This document shows, in pieces, positions 9,672 to 17,072 of a DNA stretch of 23,379 nucleotides. The stretch is from a virus: the IMG/VR virus record IMGVR_UViG_3300042310_000189, positions 1 through 23,379 of that record, one strand, 5' to 3'. Made by a program: the position numbers and the translations under genes. The notes under the pieces are model-generated. The model searched no databases, was not told the origin of the DNA, and was given only the letters and a program-made list of their open reading frames with translations. Numbering within the stretch: the stretch's first letter is position 1; each line of letters begins with the position of its first letter.

Positions 9672-9827
9672 TTAAAAACAAGTACTGTTGCAATTACCCC
9701 ATTGGTCACAACACGTTGTACAGACGACCATTCTGCCATCAGGCGTCATGATTGTTGAAGTTCTGCATTGTGCGTAAACCGAGAGAGCGGTTAATGATAA
9801 AACAACTCCAAGAATCAGCTTATTCAT
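9672..9827 (-). CDS. Small secreted cysteine-rich protein (51 aa)
   Basis: A short gene between the SSB-like and HTH genes. The product starts MNKLILGVVLSLTALSVYA, a textbook Sec signal peptide: a Lys, a hydrophobic core and a VYA cleavage site. The mature part of about 32 residues contains six cysteines (counted from the upstream ATG at 9830: C22, C37, C40, C41, C47, C51), including CTTCC and a terminal CF. It probably folds in the periplasm with disulfides or binds metal; there is no lipobox, since the residue before the first Cys is Gln. GAGGAG lies 7 nt before this ATG; the preceding in-frame ATG at 9830 is only 4 nt away. The start overlaps the stop of the SSB-like gene, suggesting translational coupling. 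Function unknown; a role at the host envelope is inference. Confidence 0.8.
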   Translation of the reverse strand: MNKLILGVVLSLTALSVYAQCRTSTIMTPDGRMVVCTTCCDQWGNCNSTCF

Positions 9828-10719
9828 CATCCCACTCCTCAACGGTAGAGGCTAAGCTACTGGCTTTTTTCTGCGGAACAGCGTTTGGCTTTGTAGCTGG
9901 CTTGCGTTTCTCAGGCTCGTCAACATCGTCAGTCTCAACCTCAACTTGCGCTACCTTGGCTTTAGCCGCAGGCTTTGCACCTTCAAGTTGTAGTGGCTTG
10001 TCAGCAGGCTTGGATACAGACATTGTGATTGCGTTTTTAGCGCTTACAGACTGACCCTTCTCAATTACCGTTGCATACTCGTCTTCTTCTAAGTAACGCA
10101 CTGGTTGGAAGAACAACTTGGGTACTGCCGCCTTGGTATCAAAACGTAAGCGTGTAACAAGCATCTCAGGGCTAACATTCTGTGCCGCAAGGTAACGTGC
10201 GTACGCTTGTAGTGGGCGCTTGTCGCCTTCTTCTTTACCAAAGATTGATGTAGCCGCTAAAGTCAACTGCATTACATCACCACCAATGTCGTTGGCAAGA
10301 ACCACTGCAAGACGCTGAGAGAAACGGCAGGCTTTGGAATCGCCTTGACCCGAACCTTTAACGTTCATTGGGCATGATGCGCAGTCACTAGCTTGTGGCT
10401 CTTCAACGCTTGCATCAGGTTTCTCACCATCAGCAGACCAACAGTCAGGCGCTTTGTTGACGCCTTCTTCGTATGTGCCTGCATAGAATGTACGGCTGAT
10501 TTTTGGTGCTGCATTAACAATCACAACATCAAGGTGGCGGTCGTCGATTGATGTAATCTCTTTACCGTCAGCCATCAAGCGGAATACACCGCCCTTGATA
10601 GAAATGCGTTTGCTGTTTATGCCTACGCCACCTGCAAGGCTTTTGGCAAGATCGGATAATTCACCTTTGCGAGCAAAGGCGGGTACTTGTGCAGGATTAA
10701 ATTTGGCTATTTCGCCCAT
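9820..10719 (-). CDS. Putative single-stranded DNA-binding protein with acidic tail
   Basis: The 299-residue protein has an N-terminal folded region, a putative zinc site (C93, then C113-x2-C116, then C131, in PDCWSADG and DCASCP) and a long Lys/Ala/Pro-rich linker from about residue 225. It ends in the acidic EEWDDE tail. A globular domain, flexible linker and acidic C-terminal tip with an aromatic residue is the usual plan of phage and bacterial ssDNA-binding proteins, and the neighbours are a primase-helicase and an SNF2 helicase. The start is supported by AAGGA six to seven bases upstream. I do not recognise the exact family; an SSB or annealing role is inferred from tail and context. Confidence 0.7.
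   Translation of the reverse strand: MGEIAKFNPAQVPAFARKGELSDLAKSLAGGVGINSKRISIKGGVFRLMADGKEITSIDDRHLDVVIVNAAPKISRTFYAGTYEEGVNKAPDCWSADGEKPDASVEEPQASDCASCPMNVKGSGQGDSKACRFSQRLAVVLANDIGGDVMQLTLAATSIFGKEEGDKRPLQAYARYLAAQNVSPEMLVTRLRFDTKAAVPKLFFQPVRYLEEDEYATVIEKGQSVSAKNAITMSVSKPADKPLQLEGAKPAAKAKVAQVEVETDDVDEPEKRKPATKPNAVPQKKASSLASTVEEWDDE
9835..9840 (-). promoter_or_regulatory. Shine-Dalgarno GAGGAG for the secreted peptide, inside the SSB-like gene
   Basis: The hexamer encodes the two Glu residues of the EEWDDE tail and stands 7 nt before the ATG at 9827. It decides between the tandem ATGs at 9830 and 9827 in favour of the second. Confidence 0.65.
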
Positions 10720-10729
10720 GATGTTTCCT

Positions 10730-11140
10730 TCATTTAGTTGGTTTACGAACAGTTACTGCATACTCAGACATTGAATTCAAACCCGCAGGAACTACACCGG
10801 GGTTCTCTTCCAAGAACGTTGCCATGTTCTTCTGCGCTATGCGCTTCTCAAACAAATCCAACGCGTCATGCTCCACGACAAACGTCTTGAATGAATCCCA
10901 GTCGTCTGTATAGTAGCGAGTCTTTTGAGACAAGATGATTGTGCCCTCGGGCGTACGCACCGAGTTAGTTCCAAGCGCCATCATTTGGTCCTTCATGGCG
11001 TTCTTGATCTCATCTTGTTTGGCTTTAAGCTCTTCGATTTGGCTCTCGTACTCTTGAGTCAGTTCTTGAACTTTTGTATATATCTTGCGATACACACGCG
11101 CTAGTTTATCTAGCGGTATTACTTCATCTTCGTTTGGCAT
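10730..11140 (-). CDS. Coiled-coil phage protein of unknown function (136 aa)
   Basis: The first gene after the internal promoter at 11162-11190. Residues about 12-55 form a charged heptad-like helix (Lys, Glu, Gln, Leu), followed by a compact C-terminal part beginning VRTPEGTIILSQKTRYY. This order, coiled coil then a small domain, is reminiscent of Mu Gam-like and Gp157-like phage proteins that bind DNA ends or support recombination, but I cannot see decisive motifs. A strong AAAGGAG site lies 8 nt before the ATG. It is 10 nt upstream of the SSB-like gene, so a DNA-metabolism role is plausible. Confidence 0.75.
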   Translation of the reverse strand: MPNEDEVIPLDKLARVYRKIYTKVQELTQEYESQIEELKAKQDEIKNAMKDQMMALGTNSVRTPEGTIILSQKTRYYTDDWDSFKTFVVEHDALDLFEKRIAQKNMATFLEENPGVVPAGLNSMSEYAVTVRKPTK

Positions 11141-11153
11141 TTATATGCTCCTT

Positions 11154-11169
11154 TGTAAAATATTTTACA
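11154..11169. promoter_or_regulatory. Perfect 16-bp palindrome, candidate operator
   Basis: TGTAAAATATTTTACA reads the same on both strands. It covers the -10 box and probable transcription start of the promoter at 11162-11190 and ends close to the Shine-Dalgarno site of the 136-aa gene, as expected of a repressor site. The HTH protein at 9380-9643, in the same transcription unit, is the obvious candidate ligand. Confidence 0.6.
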
Positions 11170-11190
11170 CCTATAGAGACGACGTTACAA
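11162..11190 (-). promoter_or_regulatory. Sigma70-like internal promoter
   Basis: The - strand has TTGTAA (11190-11185), a 17-nt spacer and TAAAAT (11167-11162), matching 4 of 6 and 5 of 6 consensus positions. It sits in the only real gap in the middle of the operon (67 nt) and would drive the coiled-coil, SSB-like, secreted peptide, HTH and primase-helicase genes. The leader would be very short, about 15 nt. Confidence 0.6.
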
Positions 11191-11207
11191 CTGAAATAGG
11201 GTTTTCA

Positions 11208-12767
11208 CTAAGAACTAATTTCTTCCCTATACAGACTCAACAAGAGGTCATGTCCTTCGACACGCTTCTCAAGTTGTGCAAACATTCGTTTTTCTATTTC
11301 ACTACCTTGTAAGTGTATCACCGTTACGTTTGTGCTGGTTTGCCCAATACGATCTGCTCGTGCAATACACTGCAAGTACGTCTCTACAGACATAACTGGT
11401 CCGTAGAATATTACAGTATCAGCCGCAGTTAATGTTACACCATGTGATGCCGCTTGCGGTTGAATTACTAAAACGCGTGGCTTATCAGTAGTTTGGAAGC
11501 GCTTGAAAATATCTGTGCGCTTGTTGACCCCAACGTCGCCATGCACCACTTCACAATCTACGTTGTGTCTTTGCAAGAAAGTAGAAATCGTTTCAATGCT
11601 GTGCCTAAACGGTGCAAAGATAATAACCTTACGGCTAGTCTCTTCAAGAACTTCAAGTAGCACGTTCAGCCTAGGCGCGCAGTCAAACTCAACTACCTCT
11701 TTCTCATCTGTGTAAGCCGCTCCCGCAGAGATTTGAAGTAGCTTTGATACACCCGCCGCGGCGTTTACTGCTGTGATTGTTTCGCCTGCGGCTTGTAGCA
11801 CCATCTTGTCTTTGAGCAAGCGGTAATACTTAACTTGTTGTGCAGTCAAAGGTATTTCGCGGGTCTCGGTAAGCACAGGCGGTAGGTCGGTACATTCCTC
11901 TTTGGTGTATCGAATTGCGGGTTGCAACGCGTTGTACACTTCTTGTTGCGCATTGGGTTTGGGTAGCCACTTGAACTTGCTGACTTTAGCCATGACTTTA
12001 TCTTGCCATGCAGTAGCAAACTTGGGTACGCCGTTAGGATTCACTAACTTAGCCAAGCCGTAAGCATCGACAGGCGACTGTGATGCAGGAGTGCCAGTCA
12101 TCATCCAAAGCATGGTGTCAGGCTTTAATATCTTGTTGAGCGACTTCCAACGTTTGGTGCTTACGTTCTTGTATGCGTTTGCTTCGTCCACGATAACTAA
12201 ATCAAAGCGACCATCGTTAATAATCTCTTCTGCAATTAGGTTCAATCCATCGTAGTTAACCACCACAAACTCGTAGTCACCTTGCACCATTTCTATACGA
12301 CGTGTTGCTTGGACGTGATGAGCCGCGATAACTGAGCGATGAATGACGCTCTTGCCTATACTGCTAATCCATGCGTCGTGCATGATAGACAGGGGGCATA
12401 GAATCAAACACCTACGTACCTGCCCAAGATTCATCAGATAGTCAGCCGCCCATAATGCTGAGAACGTTTTGCCAGTTCCGGGGTCGTTAAACACAAACGC
12501 TCTGCGATTCATTGTCAAGAACGATGATGTATCGACTTGGTGAACAAATGGTTTGAAGCGTCCGGGCCAGTTGTACTTGGCGGTGATGGGCGATGGGGGG
12601 TTCTTCACACCTAGGTTGCGAAGCACGCGCACTTCATCTAACCCCCAGTGCACCGCTACTTCGTATGTGCCGTTGCTCTCGCTAACAATCTTGTGGCGGG
12701 GGATGATGCTGTATTTCTCAGGATTGCGTGTCTTAAATAACAACGCTTTGTTTTCTATGATCTGCAT
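11208..12767 (-). CDS. SNF2-type superfamily 2 helicase
   Basis: The 519-residue protein has the complete SF2 motif set: Walker A DPGTGKT (95-101), motif II DEAN (194-197), motif III TGTPAS (224-229), and the SNF2 motif VI QCIARADRIGQ (466-476) after VVHGDVG and a helicase C-terminal fold. It probably translocates on double-stranded DNA during replication fork remodelling or recombination, like other phage SNF2 proteins. The DEAN box replaces the usual DEAH/DEAD but keeps the catalytic Asp-Glu pair. The ATG follows the stop of the 127-aa gene after one base (TAACATG) without a clear ribosome site, so translation is probably coupled. It is the last gene before the internal promoter. Confidence 0.93.
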   Translation of the reverse strand: MQIIENKALLFKTRNPEKYSIIPRHKIVSESNGTYEVAVHWGLDEVRVLRNLGVKNPPSPITAKYNWPGRFKPFVHQVDTSSFLTMNRRAFVFNDPGTGKTFSALWAADYLMNLGQVRRCLILCPLSIMHDAWISSIGKSVIHRSVIAAHHVQATRRIEMVQGDYEFVVVNYDGLNLIAEEIINDGRFDLVIVDEANAYKNVSTKRWKSLNKILKPDTMLWMMTGTPASQSPVDAYGLAKLVNPNGVPKFATAWQDKVMAKVSKFKWLPKPNAQQEVYNALQPAIRYTKEECTDLPPVLTETREIPLTAQQVKYYRLLKDKMVLQAAGETITAVNAAAGVSKLLQISAGAAYTDEKEVVEFDCAPRLNVLLEVLEETSRKVIIFAPFRHSIETISTFLQRHNVDCEVVHGDVGVNKRTDIFKRFQTTDKPRVLVIQPQAASHGVTLTAADTVIFYGPVMSVETYLQCIARADRIGQTSTNVTVIHLQGSEIEKRMFAQLEKRVEGHDLLLSLYREEISS

Positions 12768-12768
12768 G

Positions 12769-13152
12769 TTAAGTGATGATTCTGTAAACCGCGTGATACT
12801 GGTTTACTAAGTTATGTTTTTCTAATTTGTTAGCGCCAAGCAAGCGAATTAATGCAAGCCTCCAAAAGTCATCGTCCATAAACTCAGTTTCGTTGACCCA
12901 CTGGTTATCCCAACGCATTGTCCACATATCAGCCAACGAACTTAACGGCGCTTGCATAGCGTCATGCTTTAGGTCTTGTTCTCGCAACGGTTTAATACCT
13001 ATGGTTGCTTGTTGTGCTGGGTAATGCAGTGCTCCTGTGGTTGTGTGTGCCCCCATCATTCGTTGTTTCTCTTGTTCCCTTATTATTGCTTGTGCTTGTT
13101 GTTGGTAGTGTTCATTAAGAGCCTTTGCATAGTCTTCGTCTGATATGCCCAT
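12769..13152 (-). CDS. Hypothetical phage protein (127 aa)
   Basis: Not recognised. The N-terminal third is a Gln/Glu/Lys-rich helix (residues about 5-32); the middle is Ala/Gln/Thr-rich and of low complexity; the C-terminus has an aromatic-rich region (MDDDFWRLALIRLLGANKLEK) that looks helical. No catalytic motif is seen. Its ATG shares one base with the stop of the HNH gene (TAATG), and the SNF2 helicase gene begins one base after its own stop, so the three are probably co-translated. A supporting role for helicase or nuclease is possible but rests on position alone. Confidence 0.78.
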   Translation of the reverse strand: MGISDEDYAKALNEHYQQQAQAIIREQEKQRMMGAHTTTGALHYPAQQATIGIKPLREQDLKHDAMQAPLSSLADMWTMRWDNQWVNETEFMDDDFWRLALIRLLGANKLEKHNLVNQYHAVYRIIT

Positions 13153-13409
13153 TATTTGATTGCCCCCTTTGACGTGCGCTTGTATGAGCGGTTTGCTGAT
13201 GCGGGTACGGCTTTTAAATTAGAGCGAACTGTTGTGCCACCCTTGCTTAGCGGTTTCTTATGGTCAACGTCTTTGCCGTCGCCTTTGTGTACCACACCTT
13301 CACGCTCAAGCATACGTCTTGCTTTGTTGCGTTGCGCGCGCTTCTTCTTTACCTTTTCGGTGCCGTCGTAGTTTGCGTATTCTTGTGCGTAGTTGCGTTT
13401 TGTTGCCAT
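13152..13409 (-). CDS. Small HNH-type endonuclease-like protein (85 aa)
   Basis: The core KDVDHKKPLSKGG, then SNLKAVPASANRS, fits a compact HNH (beta-beta-alpha metal) fold: D49-H50, N64 and N73, with the last conserved position Asn rather than His. No zinc-knuckle cysteines are present. The N-terminus is highly basic (RAQRNKARR), suited to DNA contact. Similar small proteins are frequent in phage replication regions. The start has a good AGGAG six bases upstream. Nuclease activity is inferred; the basic protein might only bind DNA. Confidence 0.85.
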   Translation of the reverse strand: MATKRNYAQEYANYDGTEKVKKKRAQRNKARRMLEREGVVHKGDGKDVDHKKPLSKGGTTVRSNLKAVPASANRSYKRTSKGAIK

Positions 13410-13418
13410 TTTGTTCTC

Positions 13419-14081
13419 CTAGTGCTTGGGGTTAAATTCACATGTCTTGACAGGACACCAACCGCATAAAGGCGTTTGCGTAGGGTTCCAAACATTATTG
13501 TCGTACGAAGCAGCAAGCTTGGCTACCCTCTCCCGATAGCGCCACCAATGCTCGTCTTTCTCTTCTACGGTCATCACTTGTGTGACCATCGAGTTCTTTA
13601 CAACGAATAGCAGAGCCGAGTTCACTTGACGGATGTGGGGGAAGTGGGCAAACACCATCAAAGACATCAGGGTTAACTGGTCGCGGTCAGGGTATTTGTC
13701 GTTGCCTGTCTTGTAGTCCACCACTCTAGCTTTGAGCCCATCGTCGTCAATGATTAGCAAGTCAGCTATGCCACGCACCCACACACCTGCATCGTTAAAA
13801 CTGCAAGGCGACAAATCCTCCTTAAGCCCCATCTCGTGCTCGGTCAGTTTGCGCCCTGTCTTCTTAAGCAGTGCGTCTAGGGTGGGTTGCATATAGTCAA
13901 ACTCAGGGGGTAATGGTACGCTATCACGTACGTATAGTTCAGCCGCTTCATGCACTTGCTTGCCGTAGATAGTGTGCGTAGTGTCTGTGAACGGGTAGTT
14001 CTTAAGAACCTTAACTTCGTGGTAACGTCTTGCACAACCCTCGAAGTCTTTAAGCCCTGAGTGCGACCATTTAATTTTCAT
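13419..14081 (-). CDS. PD-(D/E)XK nuclease, Cas4/RecB-like with four cysteines
   Basis: Of 220 residues, VRGIADLLIIDDDG (D107) and VVDYKTG (D122, K124) form the PD-(D/E)XK catalytic core, with H44 (GKQVHEA) at the usual preceding position and DRDQ (134-135) after it. C16 plus C206, C209 and C214 reproduce the one-plus-three cysteine layout that holds a 4Fe-4S cluster in Cas4 and AddB-type nucleases. It is probably a DNA end-processing exonuclease used with the SSB-like protein and SNF2 helicase. There is no CRISPR array in the window, so a CRISPR role is not suggested. Its start shares one base with the stop of the HExxH gene. Confidence 0.9.
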   Translation of the reverse strand: MKIKWSHSGLKDFEGCARRYHEVKVLKNYPFTDTTHTIYGKQVHEAAELYVRDSVPLPPEFDYMQPTLDALLKKTGRKLTEHEMGLKEDLSPCSFNDAGVWVRGIADLLIIDDDGLKARVVDYKTGNDKYPDRDQLTLMSLMVFAHFPHIRQVNSALLFVVKNSMVTQVMTVEEKDEHWWRYRERVAKLAASYDNNVWNPTQTPLCGWCPVKTCEFNPKH

Positions 14082-14386
14082 CAGAACCTCGCAGTCTTGA
14101 CGATTTGGTCTAAACGCTGAGAGAAGGCGGTTACAAACTTCTCGTCGTAGCTTAGTTTGTTCTTCATGTCGTGCAGTATGGCGTGAGTAATCTCATGCCA
14201 AAACGTTTCTCTGCGCTCTTCTCTACTGAAGAAGTTGCCTTGTATATCTTTTCTTGCTACATCAATGCTGTTGTCTGAGCGACAAAAACAACCTCTGCAT
14301 GGTTTACCGCGTACCATAAGCGACGTTGGTTGATTGATCTTGATTTTGGTCTTACCGACCGTTACTTCTTTGGGTATTGGCATCAT
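14081..14386 (-). CDS. Small HExxH zinc metallopeptidase-like protein (101 aa)
   Basis: The motif ETFWHEITHAIL contains HExxH (H64, E65, H68), the zinc-binding signature of zincins, followed about 14 residues later by acidic residues (D81, E82) that could supply the third ligand. The overall size and WHEITHAI recall phage proteins related to ImmA/IrrE-type peptidases, which cleave regulators. C30, C33 and C35 near the N-terminus form an additional unexplained cluster (PCRGCFC). The ATG overlaps the polymerase stop (ATGA), so it is translated with the polymerase. The substrate is unknown. A purely structural zinc fold is the alternative. Confidence 0.82.
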   Translation of the reverse strand: MMPIPKEVTVGKTKIKINQPTSLMVRGKPCRGCFCRSDNSIDVARKDIQGNFFSREERRETFWHEITHAILHDMKNKLSYDEKFVTAFSQRLDQIVKTARF

Positions 14387-16359
14387 TTTGCTTCTCCATA
14401 TCGTTTGTTACAGCCTGTTTCCGCATCAAGCGGAATTCCTTTCATATATGGTGGGTCTGCCACCATCTGCTCTAAAACCCAAGCCTCTGCTTCTTTGGCT
14501 TCGTCCTCGGGAACTAACACTACAACCTCATCGTGAACGGTTAATACGCAGGAATACCTCTTTTGTATCCTGAGCATGCCGTCTGTCATGACGCAACGTG
14601 CAACTGCTTGCACCACGTTTTCTACTACCTTACCGCCGTATAGCTTCTTTTTATCGACGCCATAATGCCACTGAACACGACCTTTTTCATCAGCCGAACC
14701 AGTTAAGTCAGGGTATCGTAAAGACAACCCACTTGGTAATCTTATGCTTTCTTTAGAAAATGTCAAGCACTTGTGCGTGTATTCTTTTCCGTCAGCTAAG
14801 CTGTGCTTAATTAGCCCACCACACAAATCCCAAAAGCTAACAACTTCTCTTGCTCTGCTTCGGTAGATGTCGATAATCTTTTTAGCAGACACGCAGTGCA
14901 CCAACAACTCATCATCTGTGCAAGTGCGTGGTATACCCGCCATCATCTCAAGGTTTTTCTCCCAACCAAGGAAGTCAGCGATGTCTTGTGAAGTTACCCC
15001 CAACTGCTTGGCAAACGCTTTGTCGTAGCGTGTGGGTGGTGCGCCTAGAAAGCCTGTAAGTAACTGTGCAGAGAATGAAGCCCAACCCATGCCATACCCA
15101 CATCCGAGTAGAGCGGACTTGGCTGACTGTCTGAGGTCTGCGTGGTCTTTCTTGTTAAGTCCAGGGATACCGAACATCTGCGCACCAAACGCCGCATATG
15201 CGTCTTGTCCCGATGCAAAGATTTCCAGTAGGGGTTGGTAGTCCGCGAGGTACGCAAGAACCCTTGGTTCAATTTGCGAAAGGTCGCATACAACGAGGGT
15301 GTAACCCTCCGGCGCACAGATACTTTTGCGTAAGAAAGACCCCCGCTTGAGGTTCTGTAGATTAAGCCCCGAACCCTTGGACGCAGACCAACGACCGGTG
15401 TGAGCGCCGTAGTAATGGAGCGGAACAGGGAGCGTACCTCGTCCCGCAATGTCCACAAAGCGTTGCGCTCTTGTGCGCTCAAGCGTGCTTTTAACTTTAA
15501 GACGCGCCTCACAGATGAGCGATACATCTTCATTATCGGAGTTGAGTAACGCTTGGAATAGAGCGTCGTTCTTGGCAAACGCATACGCTTCTTTACCTGT
15601 CGTCTTGCTAACTTTCTTCGGTGGCGTAACTCCAAGCCCAAGCAATACATCTGCAAACTGGTCGTTGCTTGCAAGCGCTTTCTCTTCCACCCCAATTTTT
15701 TCAAGCAAAGCTTCACGCTTTTCTTTCTCTTCCTCGATAGCCTCACTTAGCATCTCCTTATCAAGTTCAAGCACAGGGTTAATAAACATTTTGAGCGTCA
15801 TGTCAATGAGCTTTAACTCTTTAACTGGGTAGCCGCCCTCTACTTCCATGGCTAACTTCTCCAATATCTGTTGGCAAAGCGTTACGTCGTGCTTGCAATA
15901 CTCTGCAAGTTCTTGCTCTACTTCATACGACAAATCCGCCAAGCCGTTGCTACTGTTGATTGCCTCGCCCTTGGGCGGTAGCTTATACCGCTCAGCAAGC
16001 TTAGCCAAACTGTTGCCGCCTTCTACACCAAACAGCGCACGAGCCATAGACAGCGTGTCAAAGACAAAGCATGGCTTAGCGCCATACACCCAAGAGAGAA
16101 TAGCTACGTCGAACTGTGCGTTGTGTGCCACCACTGCCGTAGTATCCCAATCAATCGACTCGACCCATGCAGGAATGTCATCGTGCGACACCCATACAGG
16201 AGGCTCTTCATCTGCCAAATCTTTATACGCTAGACCAAACGCTTTGAACTGCGAGTGGCGTACGTACTGCTCGGTGGTCAGCTTTGATAGCGTGTAGGAC
16301 TTACTATCCCAACGTGTTTCAAAATCAATCACGAGCATGCGTTCAAATGGTGCGCTCAT
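14383..16359 (-). CDS. Family A DNA polymerase with 3'-5' exonuclease
   Basis: The replicative polymerase, 658 residues. The proofreading domain shows ExoI DFET (D12, E14), ExoII HNAQFD (D84) and ExoIII YCKHD (Y154, D158). The polymerase domain shows motif A DLSQIE (from D359), the O-helix RQSAKSALLGCGYG (R410, K414, Y422) and motif C VHDE (H609-D610-E611). By alignment to E. coli R754/K758/Y766, the position of Phe762 is L418. No 5'-3' nuclease domain is present, as usual for phage enzymes. The start overlaps the methyltransferase stop by 4 nt, with AAGGA upstream. The motifs are complete, so it is expected to be active. Confidence 0.97.
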   Translation of the reverse strand: MSAPFERMLVIDFETRWDSKSYTLSKLTTEQYVRHSQFKAFGLAYKDLADEEPPVWVSHDDIPAWVESIDWDTTAVVAHNAQFDVAILSWVYGAKPCFVFDTLSMARALFGVEGGNSLAKLAERYKLPPKGEAINSSNGLADLSYEVEQELAEYCKHDVTLCQQILEKLAMEVEGGYPVKELKLIDMTLKMFINPVLELDKEMLSEAIEEEKEKREALLEKIGVEEKALASNDQFADVLLGLGVTPPKKVSKTTGKEAYAFAKNDALFQALLNSDNEDVSLICEARLKVKSTLERTRAQRFVDIAGRGTLPVPLHYYGAHTGRWSASKGSGLNLQNLKRGSFLRKSICAPEGYTLVVCDLSQIEPRVLAYLADYQPLLEIFASGQDAYAAFGAQMFGIPGLNKKDHADLRQSAKSALLGCGYGMGWASFSAQLLTGFLGAPPTRYDKAFAKQLGVTSQDIADFLGWEKNLEMMAGIPRTCTDDELLVHCVSAKKIIDIYRSRAREVVSFWDLCGGLIKHSLADGKEYTHKCLTFSKESIRLPSGLSLRYPDLTGSADEKGRVQWHYGVDKKKLYGGKVVENVVQAVARCVMTDGMLRIQKRYSCVLTVHDEVVVLVPEDEAKEAEAWVLEQMVADPPYMKGIPLDAETGCNKRYGEAK

Positions 16360-17072
16360 TTTTTCCTTACGGCTAAATTATTCTGACCCATTGCTTTGAT
16401 CTCGTATCCCATACCTTGCAGATATTCAAACAAATCTTTGCGCTTCTCTTGATACCAAGGCTTCCATGTCCATGCCTCAAAGATAATCGGTGGGTAGTTG
16501 TTTTGTTTGAGAGTTTTTACCGCACCTTTGATAACCTCAAGTTCGTGACCCTCAACGTCAATTTTTATCAAGCGCACGTTCTTGTGTTGCCCGTCGTCTA
16601 GCGGGAATACAACCATGGGTTCAACTTTGCCCACAGTCGCACACTCGTAGTCGTTGGCACGTGTATCTTCGTCAATGCTAAACGCCCCGATGTTGGTTTC
16701 CTTTGCATAGTCAGGCATCTCAATCTCAAAGCGATCACGCTTGTTAGATAGCCCAAAGTTATGGCAGTGCACATTGTCCAAGCCATTTATGAACGCGTTG
16801 CCACAAAGTTGGTAGTACACAATACGTTGCGGTTCAAACGCGTGATATGTGTGCTTTGATATTTTCCTAGCAAGCGGTAGGCAAAACGATCCAAGGTTAG
16901 CGCCGATGTCTAGCACTGTACCCACCTCGTCATTAACCAAAAGCTTGAGGCATATCTGATGTATGTCGTTCTCGTACAGGTCTTTTCTCAAATAGTTTGA
17001 GATCAGGTCTTGCCCTTTAAAGATGAGAAACTGTGTGCCGTCGACTTTAAGTAGTTCGCAGTTAGGTAGCAT
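16356..17072 (-). CDS. FkbM-family SAM-dependent methyltransferase
   Basis: The 238-residue protein has the class I methyltransferase motif I VLDIGANLGSF (53-63), FEP (79-81) at the acidic end of strand 2, and the FkbM signature IKIDVEGHE (169-177). FkbM enzymes usually O-methylate sugars or small molecules. It follows a glycosyltransferase gene and a 60-aa gene in the same transcript, so it may cap a sugar added by the glycosyltransferase. The ATG lies 11 nt inside the 60-aa gene. Having these genes immediately before the DNA polymerase is unusual for tail- or envelope-glycan genes. The target (host surface glycan, virion glycoprotein, or modified base) is not determined. Confidence 0.9.
   Translation of the reverse strand: MLPNCELLKVDGTQFLIFKGQDLISNYLRKDLYENDIHQICLKLLVNDEVGTVLDIGANLGSFCLPLARKISKHTYHAFEPQRIVYYQLCGNAFINGLDNVHCHNFGLSNKRDRFEIEMPDYAKETNIGAFSIDEDTRANDYECATVGKVEPMVVFPLDDGQHKNVRLIKIDVEGHELEVIKGAVKTLKQNNYPPIIFEAWTWKPWYQEKRKDLFEYLQGMGYEIKAMGQNNLAVRKK

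Noticed and set aside
9644-9739. N-terminal extension of the HTH protein to an ATG at 9739 (119 aa)
   Set aside because: The extra 32 residues overlap the secreted-peptide gene in another frame, which has a signal peptide, a cysteine pattern and a good ribosome site; the extension has none of these.
13419-14081. Cas4-like nuclease as evidence of a CRISPR adaptation locus
   Set aside because: No repeat array, Cas1 or Cas2 is present; Cas4-like exonucleases are common in phage replication modules.
15045-15746. 233-aa open frame on the - strand inside the polymerase gene
   Set aside because: Extremely Arg/Ser/Leu-rich, with no domain; it is an alternative frame of the well-supported polymerase.
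15848-16297. 149-aa open frame on the + strand opposite the polymerase exonuclease domain
   Set aside because: Antisense shadow, rich in Ser/Cys/Leu, with no fitting ribosome site or neighbours.
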